Assembly (NCBI GenBank): GCA_027038695.1
Contig: JALWHA010000267.1
Location: 1 to 8,165 of the forward strand
Length of the DNA: 8,165 nt
DNA from: Acidobacteriota bacterium
GTDB taxonomy: Bacteria; Acidobacteriota; Holophagae; Thermotomaculales; Thermotomaculaceae
Direction: 5' to 3'
Shown here: piece after piece, positions 1-5,503 of the stretch
Numbering within the stretch: the stretch's first letter is position 1
How the letters are laid out: every line of letters starts with the position of its first letter
The notes under the pieces: generated by a model
Databases searched by the model: none
What the model was told of the DNA's origin: nothing
What the model saw: only the letters and a program-made list of their open reading frames with translations
Made by a program: the position numbers and the translations under genes

Positions 1-2
1 AA

Positions 3-1397
3 GTTATGGAAGAGGCAAGGCACCTTTCTGTTGAAGACAGTTTTTTTGCAAAAAGGCTTGATTTAAGAAACGACCTTGTTTTTACCATAGACGGGGAAGA
101 TGCAAAAGACTTTGACGACGCCGTTTCTTTGAAAGAAACAAAGAAAGGCTATGTTTTAGGGGTTCACATTGCAGATGTCTCACATTTTGTGGAAAAGGGA
201 AGTTGCCTTGATTCAGAGGCAATGTTAAGAGGGGTTACAACCTATATGCCGGGTAAAGTCGTGCCTATGCTTCCCGAAAGGCTTTCAAACGATTTGTGCA
301 GTTTGAAACCGTATGAAGACAGGTACACTTTATCATGTGTTATCACTCTTGACAAAAAAGGGAATGTCCTTTCATACTATTTGACAAAGTCGGTAATAAA
401 CAGCAAGGCAAGGTTGACTTATGAAAAGTTGAATGAGTACTTTCACGGAAAATCCGATTTCCCTTATCCAGAAGTTAAAGGCTTAAAGGAAACAATTGAC
501 AAAATGCACTCACTTTCTAAAAAATTAAGGCAGAAGAGGTTGAGAAAGGGAGCGTTGTTTTTAAATGTAGAAAAGCCTTATGTTAAGGTTTCAAAGAGAG
601 GGGAGTTACTTGATTTAAAACCTCAGGTTCAGCAGGATGCGGAAAAATTAATAGAAGAGTTTATGCTTCTTGCAAATGAATGTGTTGCAAACTTTTTAAT
701 AAAGAGGAATTTGCCGGGTATTTTCAGGGTTCATCCCGCTCCCGACGATGAAAAATTGGCCGACTTATTTGTCCTTTTTGAAAGCGCAGGCTATAAAACT
801 TTTGATAAAACCCTGCCTGAATTGATAAATAGCATTGACGACAGAAACCTTCATTACATTACATTAAGGTATTTAACAAGAGCCGAATACTCGGCGGTAC
901 CTGGATTGCATTTCGGGTTAAATAAATTGGAGTACCTTCACTTTACGTCTCCTATAAGGCGATATCCTGATCTGATTGTTCACAGAATTGTTAAAGCCTC
1001 TATAGAAAAGACTGCATTACCTTACAAAAGATCAGAATTGGAATGGATTGCAAAATTAGTATCAACATTGGAGAGAGACGCTTTTTTTGCAGAATTGGAT
1101 ACCGCGGAGTATTTTATTTTAAAGGATATTGAGAAAAAACGATTGAAAGAGGCTAATGCAATTGTTTCAGGCTTTTCGGAACATACCTTGTTTGCCGAAC
1201 TTGACGGATTTTATGTTGACGGAATGATTCCGTTATCGGATTTGAAAGGTTACTATACACTTGATTCAACAGGCCATTTTCTTGAAGACGAGAAGGGGAA
1301 TAAGATTACTATCGGAATGAAATTAAAGGTGAAAATAACGGAAAGTGATCCGATTTTAAGAAAATTAAAACTAAATGTTTTAAATCCCGTCTTATAG
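3..1397 (+). CDS. rnr: Ribonuclease R (RNB family 3'-5' exoribonuclease), 5'-truncated by window edge
   Basis: Processive 3'-5' hydrolytic exoribonuclease that degrades structured mRNA and rRNA in the cytoplasm. About 464 residues are visible; RNase R proteins are usually about 700 or more, so the N-terminal helix-turn-helix and cold-shock domains lie upstream. The frame is open to the edge, so the ATG at 6 is probably internal. Counting from that ATG, the RNB catalytic signature FTIDGEDAKDFDDAV (26-40) carries the metal-binding aspartates D29, D35, D37 and D38. It is followed by HIADVSHFV, the TYMPGKVVPMLPERLSNDL segment, and HFTSPIRRYPDLIVHR with the conserved arginines. The last ~80 residues look like an S1 RNA-binding domain. 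The protein stops right after S1, without the long Lys-rich tail of E. coli RNase R. Stop is TAG. The next gene begins 27 bases later on the same strand, suggesting one transcript. RNase II is the alternative, but the motif pattern and context favour RNase R. Confidence 0.93.
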   Translation, partial: VMEEARHLSVEDSFFAKRLDLRNDLVFTIDGEDAKDFDDAVSLKETKKGYVLGVHIADVSHFVEKGSCLDSEAMLRGVTTYMPGKVVPMLPERLSNDLCSLKPYEDRYTLSCVITLDKKGNVLSYYLTKSVINSKARLTYEKLNEYFHGKSDFPYPEVKGLKETIDKMHSLSKKLRQKRLRKGALFLNVEKPYVKVSKRGELLDLKPQVQQDAEKLIEEFMLLANECVANFLIKRNLPGIFRVHPAPDDEKLADLFVLFESAGYKTFDKTLPELINSIDDRNLHYITLRYLTRAEYSAVPGLHFGLNKLEYLHFTSPIRRYPDLIVHRIVKASIEKTALPYKRSELEWIAKLVSTLERDAFFAELDTAEYFILKDIEKKRLKEANAIVSGFSEHTLFAELDGFYVDGMIPLSDLKGYYTLDSTGHFLEDEKGNKITIGMKLKVKITESDPILRKLKLNVLNPVL

Positions 1398-1424
1398 ATT
1401 GAGATTTTATAAACAGGAGGATAT

Positions 1425-2429
1425 ATGAGAAAAGTTTTGGGTATTATTGCTATCAACCTTGTTTTTGTATTTTCCCTTTTTGCAAAGGGGCCTCAGATTC
1501 AGTTTGAGAAAAAACTGATCGATGTGGGGAAGGTTCCTATTCATACTAAAGTAAAAGCGGAGTTTAAATTTAAGAATGTGGGAGACGAAAAACTTATAAT
1601 CTATATGGTAAAACCCGGGTGAGGCTGTACTACATCCACTTTGGAGAAAGTGGAATATGCACCAGGAGAATCCGGAGTAATTAAAGCGTTCTATAATACG
1701 GGAGCACATACAGGCAGTTTTGCAAAAAGAATTAGAATAAAGTCAAATTCGGTTAAGGATAAGGATTTTAACCTTGTTTTGAGAGGGAATGTTTTTGCGG
1801 AATTAGAATTAAGAAATACCACGTTGTTTTTTTATGATCTCATTCCTGGACAGACAAAAACCTTCTCGGTACCTGTTATCAATCAGATGAACAAACCGTT
1901 GGAAATTAAAAAGTGGTACTTTTCCTATCCTATGAATGCCGATAATTATTTCAAATTAAATGTTAAGGTTGTTAAAGGAAGCGGGAATAAAGAATTTTTA
2001 AAATTTTCTCTAACCCCTAAAAAGTCTGTTTACCAATTTAGGAATTCTTCTTTAACCGTTAAAGTTCAAACAAATTCAAAGCAGGTGCCTGTTATCGCTT
2101 TTTATATGAGGTTAAGGATAAAGCGGGTAGTTACCATAACGCCTACAGTGCTTTTTATGTATACTAAAATTAACGGTAAAACAGCCCCGGCTACGGTAGA
2201 GATTAGCACAGAACTTGATTCAGGAATAGAAGTTAAATCGGTTAAATGTGAGAATTGTCCACTTAAATTTAAGATTGTCAATATCTCTAAAAAAGATAAG
2301 CAGATTCTTGTAAAACCTGATTATACTAAAGGCAAAAAAGGTAAGGTGTTTTCAGGTAAAATAAAATTGGTTGTGGAAGCAAACGGAGAAAAGGAATATA
2401 CAATTCCCGTTAGAGGAAAAATATATTAG
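1425..2429 (+). CDS. Exported DUF1573-type protein, probable selenoprotein (Sec66, UGC motif), read through an in-frame TGA
   Basis: One 334-residue reading frame interrupted only by TGA at 1620-1622 (codon 66). Start ATG has AGGAGG (1415-1420) four bases upstream. Residues 1-20 form a signal peptide (RK, hydrophobic core, LFA cleavage site), so the product should be exported. Three beta-sandwich repeats of the DUF1573/ASH kind follow: about 22-124, 125-234 and 235-334. Repeats 1 and 3 end in RGNV and VRGKIY. Around the TGA the frame reads VKPG-U-GCTT, then EYAPGESGVIKAFYNTG. This matches the DUF1573 signature, in which a CGCT motif precedes APGESG, so Sec replaces the first Cys and Cys68 is its partner. 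A second pair, C275-x2-C278, lies in repeat 3. Both halves are in the same frame without indel, and the TTG at 1641 has no ribosome binding site. Sec is inferred from motif position plus the hairpin downstream; function is unknown, with thiol/selenol redox or metal binding plausible. The alternative is a nonsense mutation or sequencing error. Confidence 0.85.
1618..1663 (+). promoter_or_regulatory. Bacterial SECIS element (selenocysteine insertion hairpin)
   Basis: Bases 1635-1642 (TCCACTTT) pair perfectly with 1647-1654 (AAAGTGGA), giving an 8-bp stem closed by the tetraloop GGAG (1643-1646). The stem begins 12 bases after the TGA and the loop 20 bases after it. That is within the known bacterial SECIS spacing (loop roughly 16-37 bases from UGA, a G among the first two loop bases). 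A short lower helix, GGTG (1618-1621) with CACC (1660-1663), can enclose the TGA, as in the longer fdhF-type element. The expected role is binding the C-terminal domain of SelB, which carries Sec-tRNA. No bulged U is evident in the upper stem, unlike E. coli fdhF. The assignment is from pairing only. Confidence 0.75.
1620..1622 (+). other. In-frame TGA, proposed selenocysteine codon
   Basis: This TGA is codon 66 of the DUF1573-type gene. Conserved family sequence continues in the same frame directly after it (GCTT, then APGESG). It occupies the position of the first Cys in the family's CGC motif, which is the substitution expected for selenocysteine. No other gene in the window has an internal TGA or uses TGA as its stop. 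Confidence 0.82.
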
Positions 2430-2443
2430 TCTTTCTAAAAAAT

Positions 2444-2475
2444 AAAAAAGCGGGGAATAATTCCCCGCTTTTTTT
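2444..2475. terminator. Bidirectional intrinsic terminator between the DUF1573-type gene and metK
   Basis: The stem GCGGGGAA (2450-2457) pairs with TTCCCCGC (2461-2468) around a TAA loop. It is flanked by an A-run (2444-2449) and a T-run (2469-2475), so it has a U-tract in either direction. It lies 14 bases after the stop of the + strand gene and just beyond the stop of the convergent metK, and can end both transcripts. Confidence 0.93.
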
Positions 2476-2496
2476 GTGTGGTTGTATAAATTTGTT

Positions 2497-3624
2497 TTAT
2501 GCAAATAGATCTTTGATATCGGTATATTCCCATTTAAAATCTTTGTCTTCTCTGCCGAAATGCCCGTATGCGGCTGTTTTTTTATAGATAGGCCTTTTAA
2601 GCTCAAACCTTTCAATAATCCCGTTCGGAGAAAGATCTATGTTTTTAAGAATAATGTCCGCAATTTCTTTGTCAGGCCTTTTCCCTGTGCCGTATGTGTT
2701 AACCATTAAAGAAACAGGCTGTTCCACTCCGATTGCGTATGCAACCTGAACCTCACATTTTTCGGCTATACCAGATGCAACTATGTTTTTTGCCAGGTAT
2801 CTTGCCATGTATGAGCCTGACCTGTCAACCTTTGACGGATCTTTTCCCGAGAATGCTCCTCCTCCGTGTGCTCCGAATCCTCCGTATGTATCAACAATAA
2901 TCTTTCTTCCTGTTAACCCGCAGTCTCCCTGAGGGCCGCCTATTACAAACCTCCCCGTCGGATTGATTAAATACTTTGTATCGGAATCAATCATATTGCC
3001 GGGTAAAACAGGGAAGATAACGTTTTCAAGTATCTCCTGTCTAAGTTCGTTGTTTTTTACAGTGTCCGCATGCTGAGTTGAGATTACTACGGTGTCTATT
3101 CTTTTCGGCTTTCCGTTTTCGTACTCTACCGTTACCTGTGATTTGCCGTCAGGCCTTAAGTATTTTAAAATCTTCTTCTTCCTGACTTCTGCAAGCCTCA
3201 TTGTAAGTTTATGTGCAAGGGTAATAGGCAGAGGCATAAGTGTTTCTGTTTCGTTTATGGCAAAGCCGAACATCATTCCCTGGTCTCCTGCTCCTCCGGT
3301 GTTAACCCCTTGTGCAATATCTTGAGATTGTGCGTCAATTGTGGAGATAACTCCGCAGGTATCACAGTCAAATCCAAATTTTGCCCTTGTATAACCTATT
3401 TCCCTTACGGTTTCCCTTGCTATTTTGGGGAAGTCAACATAAGTGTCTGTCGTTATTTCCCCTGCAATCATAATAAGTCCCGTCGTTACAAGTGTTTCGC
3501 AGGCAACTCTCCCATCAGGATCTTTTTTTAAGATCTCATCTAAAATTGCATCCGAGATCTGGTCTGCGATTTTATCGGGGTGTCCTTCAGTGACAGATTC
3601 AGATGTAAATAAGTATTTTGTCAT
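2497..3624 (-). CDS. metK: S-adenosylmethionine synthetase (methionine adenosyltransferase)
   Basis: Makes S-adenosylmethionine from methionine and ATP, releasing phosphate and pyrophosphate; a cytoplasmic enzyme, usually a tetramer. The 375 residues are close to the usual ~384. Signatures in order are SESVTEGHPDKIADQISDA (8-26) with His15 and Asp17; GGAGDQGMMFGFA (110-122) of the active-site loop region; GGPQGDCGLTGRK (229-241); and the P-loop-like GGGAFSGKDPSKVDRSGSY (254-272). The ATG at 3624-3622 is preceded by GGAGG on the - strand. The gene is transcribed alone, convergent with the DUF1573-type gene and divergent from mdh. Its leader is only about 30 bases from the predicted start site, too short for a SAM riboswitch, so no SAM feedback element is visible. 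Family assignment is secure. Confidence 0.97.
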   Translation of the reverse strand: MTKYLFTSESVTEGHPDKIADQISDAILDEILKKDPDGRVACETLVTTGLIMIAGEITTDTYVDFPKIARETVREIGYTRAKFGFDCDTCGVISTIDAQSQDIAQGVNTGGAGDQGMMFGFAINETETLMPLPITLAHKLTMRLAEVRKKKILKYLRPDGKSQVTVEYENGKPKRIDTVVISTQHADTVKNNELRQEILENVIFPVLPGNMIDSDTKYLINPTGRFVIGGPQGDCGLTGRKIIVDTYGGFGAHGGGAFSGKDPSKVDRSGSYMARYLAKNIVASGIAEKCEVQVAYAIGVEQPVSLMVNTYGTGKRPDKEIADIILKNIDLSPNGIIERFELKRPIYKKTAAYGHFGREDKDFKWEYTDIKDLFA

Positions 3625-3661
3625 TTATTCCTCCAGAAAAAAAATAAAAAAGTCAAGAAAA

Positions 3662-3670
3662 ATTATAACA
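3662..3670 (-). promoter_or_regulatory. metK promoter, extended -10
   Basis: On the - strand these bases read TGTTATAAT: a perfect TATAAT box (3662-3667) preceded by TGT, an extended -10. No convincing -35 lies 16-18 bases further upstream. Transcription would start near 3655, leaving a leader of about 30 bases with GGAGG before the metK ATG. Confidence 0.6.
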
Positions 3671-3725
3671 TACTTTCTAATTTTCCCGAAAATATTTAAA
3701 ATATGATAATATCGTTATGAGTTTG

Positions 3726-3734
3726 TGCTAAAAT
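3726..3734 (+). promoter_or_regulatory. Extended -10 promoter in front of the GC-rich intergenic island
   Basis: Bases 3726-3734 read TGCTAAAAT, an extended -10 (TGn + TAAAAT) with no clear -35. Initiation would fall near 3741, the left edge of a GC-rich, foldable stretch. It could drive a long-leader mdh transcript or a separate small RNA. Confidence 0.4.
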
Positions 3735-3740
3735 TAAATG

Positions 3741-3810
3741 AACTGGTGTAGGAGGGATGCCCGGAAAGAAAGCAGATCGGATTTCGGCGAGGCAATAAGC
3801 CCTTTAAGAT
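3741..3810 (+). other. GC-rich intergenic island, possible structured 5' leader or small RNA
   Basis: The metK-mdh intergenic region (3625-3910) has no convincing gene, but it does contain this island. By hand count 35 of 70 bases are G or C, against 16 of 80 just upstream and 24 of 90 just downstream. Possible pairings are CCG-g-AAA (3761-3767) with TTTCGG (3782-3787), and AGGG (3753-3756) with CCCT (3800-3803). A competing small hairpin pairs GGC (3791-3793) with GCC (3799-3801). I cannot match it to a riboswitch or small-RNA class I know. It may be a regulatory leader of the mdh-sdh operon; strand and function are inferred. Confidence 0.35.
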
Positions 3811-3850
3811 GTGCGTATTGTATTTTTCATTAACATAAAAAAAGTGCGAC

Positions 3851-3880
3851 TTGGTTATTGTAGGACAGAGTGATTAGTAT
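3851..3880 (+). promoter_or_regulatory. Possible promoter proximal to mdh
   Basis: TTGGTT (3851-3856) and TAGTAT (3875-3880) are separated by 18 bases, a weak match to a sigma-70-type promoter. It would start transcription about 20-25 bases before the mdh ATG. The region is AT-rich, so chance matches are likely. Confidence 0.3.
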
Positions 3881-3910
3881 TTAAAATATTTTTTTGAAAG
3901 GAGAGGGGTT

Positions 3911-4846
3911 ATGGCAAGACCTAAAATCGCATTGATTGGTGCAGGCCACATCGGTGGTACAATGGCACACATTATTGCGCGTAAGGAATTGGGAGATGTT
4001 GTTTTGGTTGATATCGTTGAGGGTATGCCTCAGGGTAAGGCTCTTGACGCTTATGAAGCAACTCCTATAATGGGTAAAGATTGCAAACTTATCGGTACAA
4101 ACGATTACAAAGATATTGAAGGTGCAAATGTTGTTATCGTTACCGCAGGCGTTCCGAGAAAGCCCGGTATGAGCAGGGACGACCTTCTTGGAATTAACAA
4201 GAAGATTATGGAGTCTGTTGCTCCAAACATCAAAAAGTATGCTCCTGATGCTTTTGTAATCGTTCTTTCAAATCCGCTTGACATTATGGTTCACCTTATG
4301 AAGAAAATTACCGGTTTTCCAAAAAACAGGGTTGTGGGAATGGCTGGAATCCTTGATACCGCAAGGATGAGAAGTTTTATCGCTATGGAAACCGGATTGT
4401 CTGTTGAAGATATTCATGCAATTGTTTTAGGCGGTCACGGGGATTCAATGGTTCCTTTGCCCAGATACTCAAACATTAACGGTATTCCTTTAACACATTT
4501 CCTCTCTAAAGAAAAGATTGATGCAATTATAGAGAGAACAAGAAAGGGCGGTGGTGAAATCGTTGGCTTGCTTAAAACCGGTTCAGCATTCTATGCTCCG
4601 GCAGAAGCGGCTATTCAGATGGCGGAGGCTATCTTGAAAGACAAGAAGAGAGTTCTTCCCTGTGCCGCATACCTTGAAGGCGAATACGGTGTAGACGGTT
4701 TCTTTATAGGTGTTCCCGTTGTTTTAGGCGGAAATGGCGTTGAGAAGGTTATTGAAATTGATTTAAACGATGAAGAAAAGGAAATGTTCAACAAGTCTGT
4801 TGAGCATGTTAAAAAACTTATTGCAGACCTTGAGAATTTAAAATAA
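3911..4846 (+). CDS. mdh: Malate dehydrogenase, NAD-dependent, LDH-like type
   Basis: Interconverts malate and oxaloacetate with NAD(H) in the TCA cycle; cytoplasmic. The 311 residues fit the lactate-dehydrogenase-like MDH group. Visible features: the Rossmann glycine motif IGAGHIGGT (9-17); Asp34 at the end of the second strand (VDIVEG), which selects NAD over NADP; GVPRKPGMSR, whose Arg83 and Arg89 bind substrate and, with the RKPGMSR wording, mark malate rather than lactate specificity; SNPLD; Asp149 and Arg152 in ILDTAR; and the catalytic His176 in GGHGDS. The ATG is preceded by a purine-rich AAAGGAGAGGGG. It is the first gene of a run followed 15 bases later by sdhC, so it is probably cotranscribed with the succinate dehydrogenase genes. 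Assignment is firm. Confidence 0.96.
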   Translation: MARPKIALIGAGHIGGTMAHIIARKELGDVVLVDIVEGMPQGKALDAYEATPIMGKDCKLIGTNDYKDIEGANVVIVTAGVPRKPGMSRDDLLGINKKIMESVAPNIKKYAPDAFVIVLSNPLDIMVHLMKKITGFPKNRVVGMAGILDTARMRSFIAMETGLSVEDIHAIVLGGHGDSMVPLPRYSNINGIPLTHFLSKEKIDAIIERTRKGGGEIVGLLKTGSAFYAPAEAAIQMAEAILKDKKRVLPCAAYLEGEYGVDGFFIGVPVVLGGNGVEKVIEIDLNDEEKEMFNKSVEHVKKLIADLENLK

Positions 4847-4861
4847 ACGCGGGGGAACGAA

Positions 4862-5485
4862 ATGACAGAAGTTGCTGTTGACAGAAGCTTTTTTAACAGA
4901 AGGCTTCACTCTTTTTTGGGTATTTTCCCGATAGGGCTGTTCATTCTTGAACACTTTTTTACAAACTCTTTTGCAATGCATGGAGCGGCGGCATATGACG
5001 ATAAGATAGCATTTTTTAAAACCTTACCGTATCTCCTGGCAATTGAAATAATTTTTATCTTTCTGCCGTTGTTGATTCACGGGTTATACGGCCTTTACAT
5101 TGTTTATACGGGAGATCCCAATAATCTTCAGTACGGGTACGGAAGAAACTGGATGTACCTTATTCAGAGGGTTACCGGCGTGATTTTATTGTTCTTTATT
5201 GGTTGGCATGTATATGTTACAAGAATTTCGGCATTGTTGTACGGCACTGAAGTTTCATACCACTATATGGCACAGATGTTTCAGAATCCGGTAATTTTCT
5301 GGTGGATGGTAATAGGTGTAATTTCAGCTTCATTCCATTTTGCTAATGGAATATGGTCATTTTGCATAGTTTGGGGAATCACCACAGGTCCCAAATCACA
5401 GAAAAGAATGGGCTGGATTACTCTTGGGCTTTTTGTTGTTCTTGCCTTTGTCGGCATTAGAGCATTGCTCGCTTTTCATATTTAG
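4862..5485 (+). CDS. sdhC: Succinate dehydrogenase cytochrome b558 subunit (di-heme membrane anchor)
   Basis: Single membrane-anchor subunit that carries heme b and the quinone site of succinate:quinone oxidoreductase. At 207 residues it matches the b558 family of Bacillus SdhC (about 200), in which one five-helix subunit holds two hemes and no SdhD exists. Hydrophobic segments lie at about 16-36, 57-82, 99-124, 144-170 and 183-205. Histidines in the family's heme-ligand positions are His31 (LEHFF), His73 (IHGLYG), His116 (GWHVY) and His159 (FHFANG), consistent with two bis-His hemes. The N-terminal FFNRRLHS motif is typical. Such di-heme enzymes normally use menaquinone. A GGGGGAA sequence precedes the ATG. 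It lies between mdh and sdhA, which starts 15 bases after its stop. The direction in vivo (succinate oxidation or fumarate reduction) cannot be told from sequence. Confidence 0.93.
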   Translation: MTEVAVDRSFFNRRLHSFLGIFPIGLFILEHFFTNSFAMHGAAAYDDKIAFFKTLPYLLAIEIIFIFLPLLIHGLYGLYIVYTGDPNNLQYGYGRNWMYLIQRVTGVILLFFIGWHVYVTRISALLYGTEVSYHYMAQMFQNPVIFWWMVIGVISASFHFANGIWSFCIVWGITTGPKSQKRMGWITLGLFVVLAFVGIRALLAFHI

Positions 5486-5487
5486 TG

Positions 5488-5503
5488 AAGGAGGTAAGTG
5501 GTG
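5488..5503 (+). promoter_or_regulatory. Ribosome binding site deciding the sdhA GTG start
   Basis: AAGGAGGT (5488-5495) is a near-perfect Shine-Dalgarno sequence just after the sdhC stop. Of the tandem GTG codons at 5498 and 5501, only 5501 has normal spacing (six bases from GGAGG, against three). The difference is a single N-terminal residue. Confidence 0.7.

Noticed and set aside
1425..1622. A short stand-alone 65-residue protein ending at TGA 1622, with a separate gene starting at TTG 1641
   Set aside because: The two pieces share one frame and together form a continuous DUF1573 domain. The TTG has no ribosome binding site and would begin in the middle of the domain, without the signal peptide.
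1620..1622. Simple pseudogene, or general reassignment of TGA to Trp or Gly
   Set aside because: No other frame damage exists in the gene, the TGA falls exactly on a conserved Cys position, and a SECIS-like hairpin follows it. No other gene uses TGA as sense. A point mutation or read error remains possible but is less likely.
1407..1709. Open frame on the - strand opposite the selenoprotein gene
   Set aside because: It is an antisense shadow covering the conserved coding region, with no ribosome binding site or protein family resemblance. The same holds for other - strand frames inside sdhA and sdhB, such as 7191-7700, and for + strand frames inside metK.
3625..3661. SAM riboswitch in the metK leader
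   Set aside because: The predicted leader is only about 30 bases and AT-rich, with no space for the aptamer or a terminator/antiterminator.
3681..3692. Small palindrome TTTTCCCGAAAA upstream of metK
   Set aside because: The arms are short and AT-rich, and the loop is too small to form a stable hairpin. It could be an operator, but nothing else supports that.
3759..3775. Resemblance of the CCGGAAAGAAAGCAG stretch to the SRP RNA helix 8 motif (UCCGGAAGGAAGCAG)
   Set aside because: The GGAA tetraloop stem would not close (C opposite A), and the flanking helix expected of SRP RNA is not seen. The likeness is probably chance.
3738..3833. 31-codon frame (ATG 3738 to TAA 3833) with a CxxC near its end
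   Set aside because: There is no Shine-Dalgarno sequence before the ATG, and it overlaps the putative structured RNA island. The alternative ATG at 3757 gives only 12 codons and abuts GGAGGG with no spacing.
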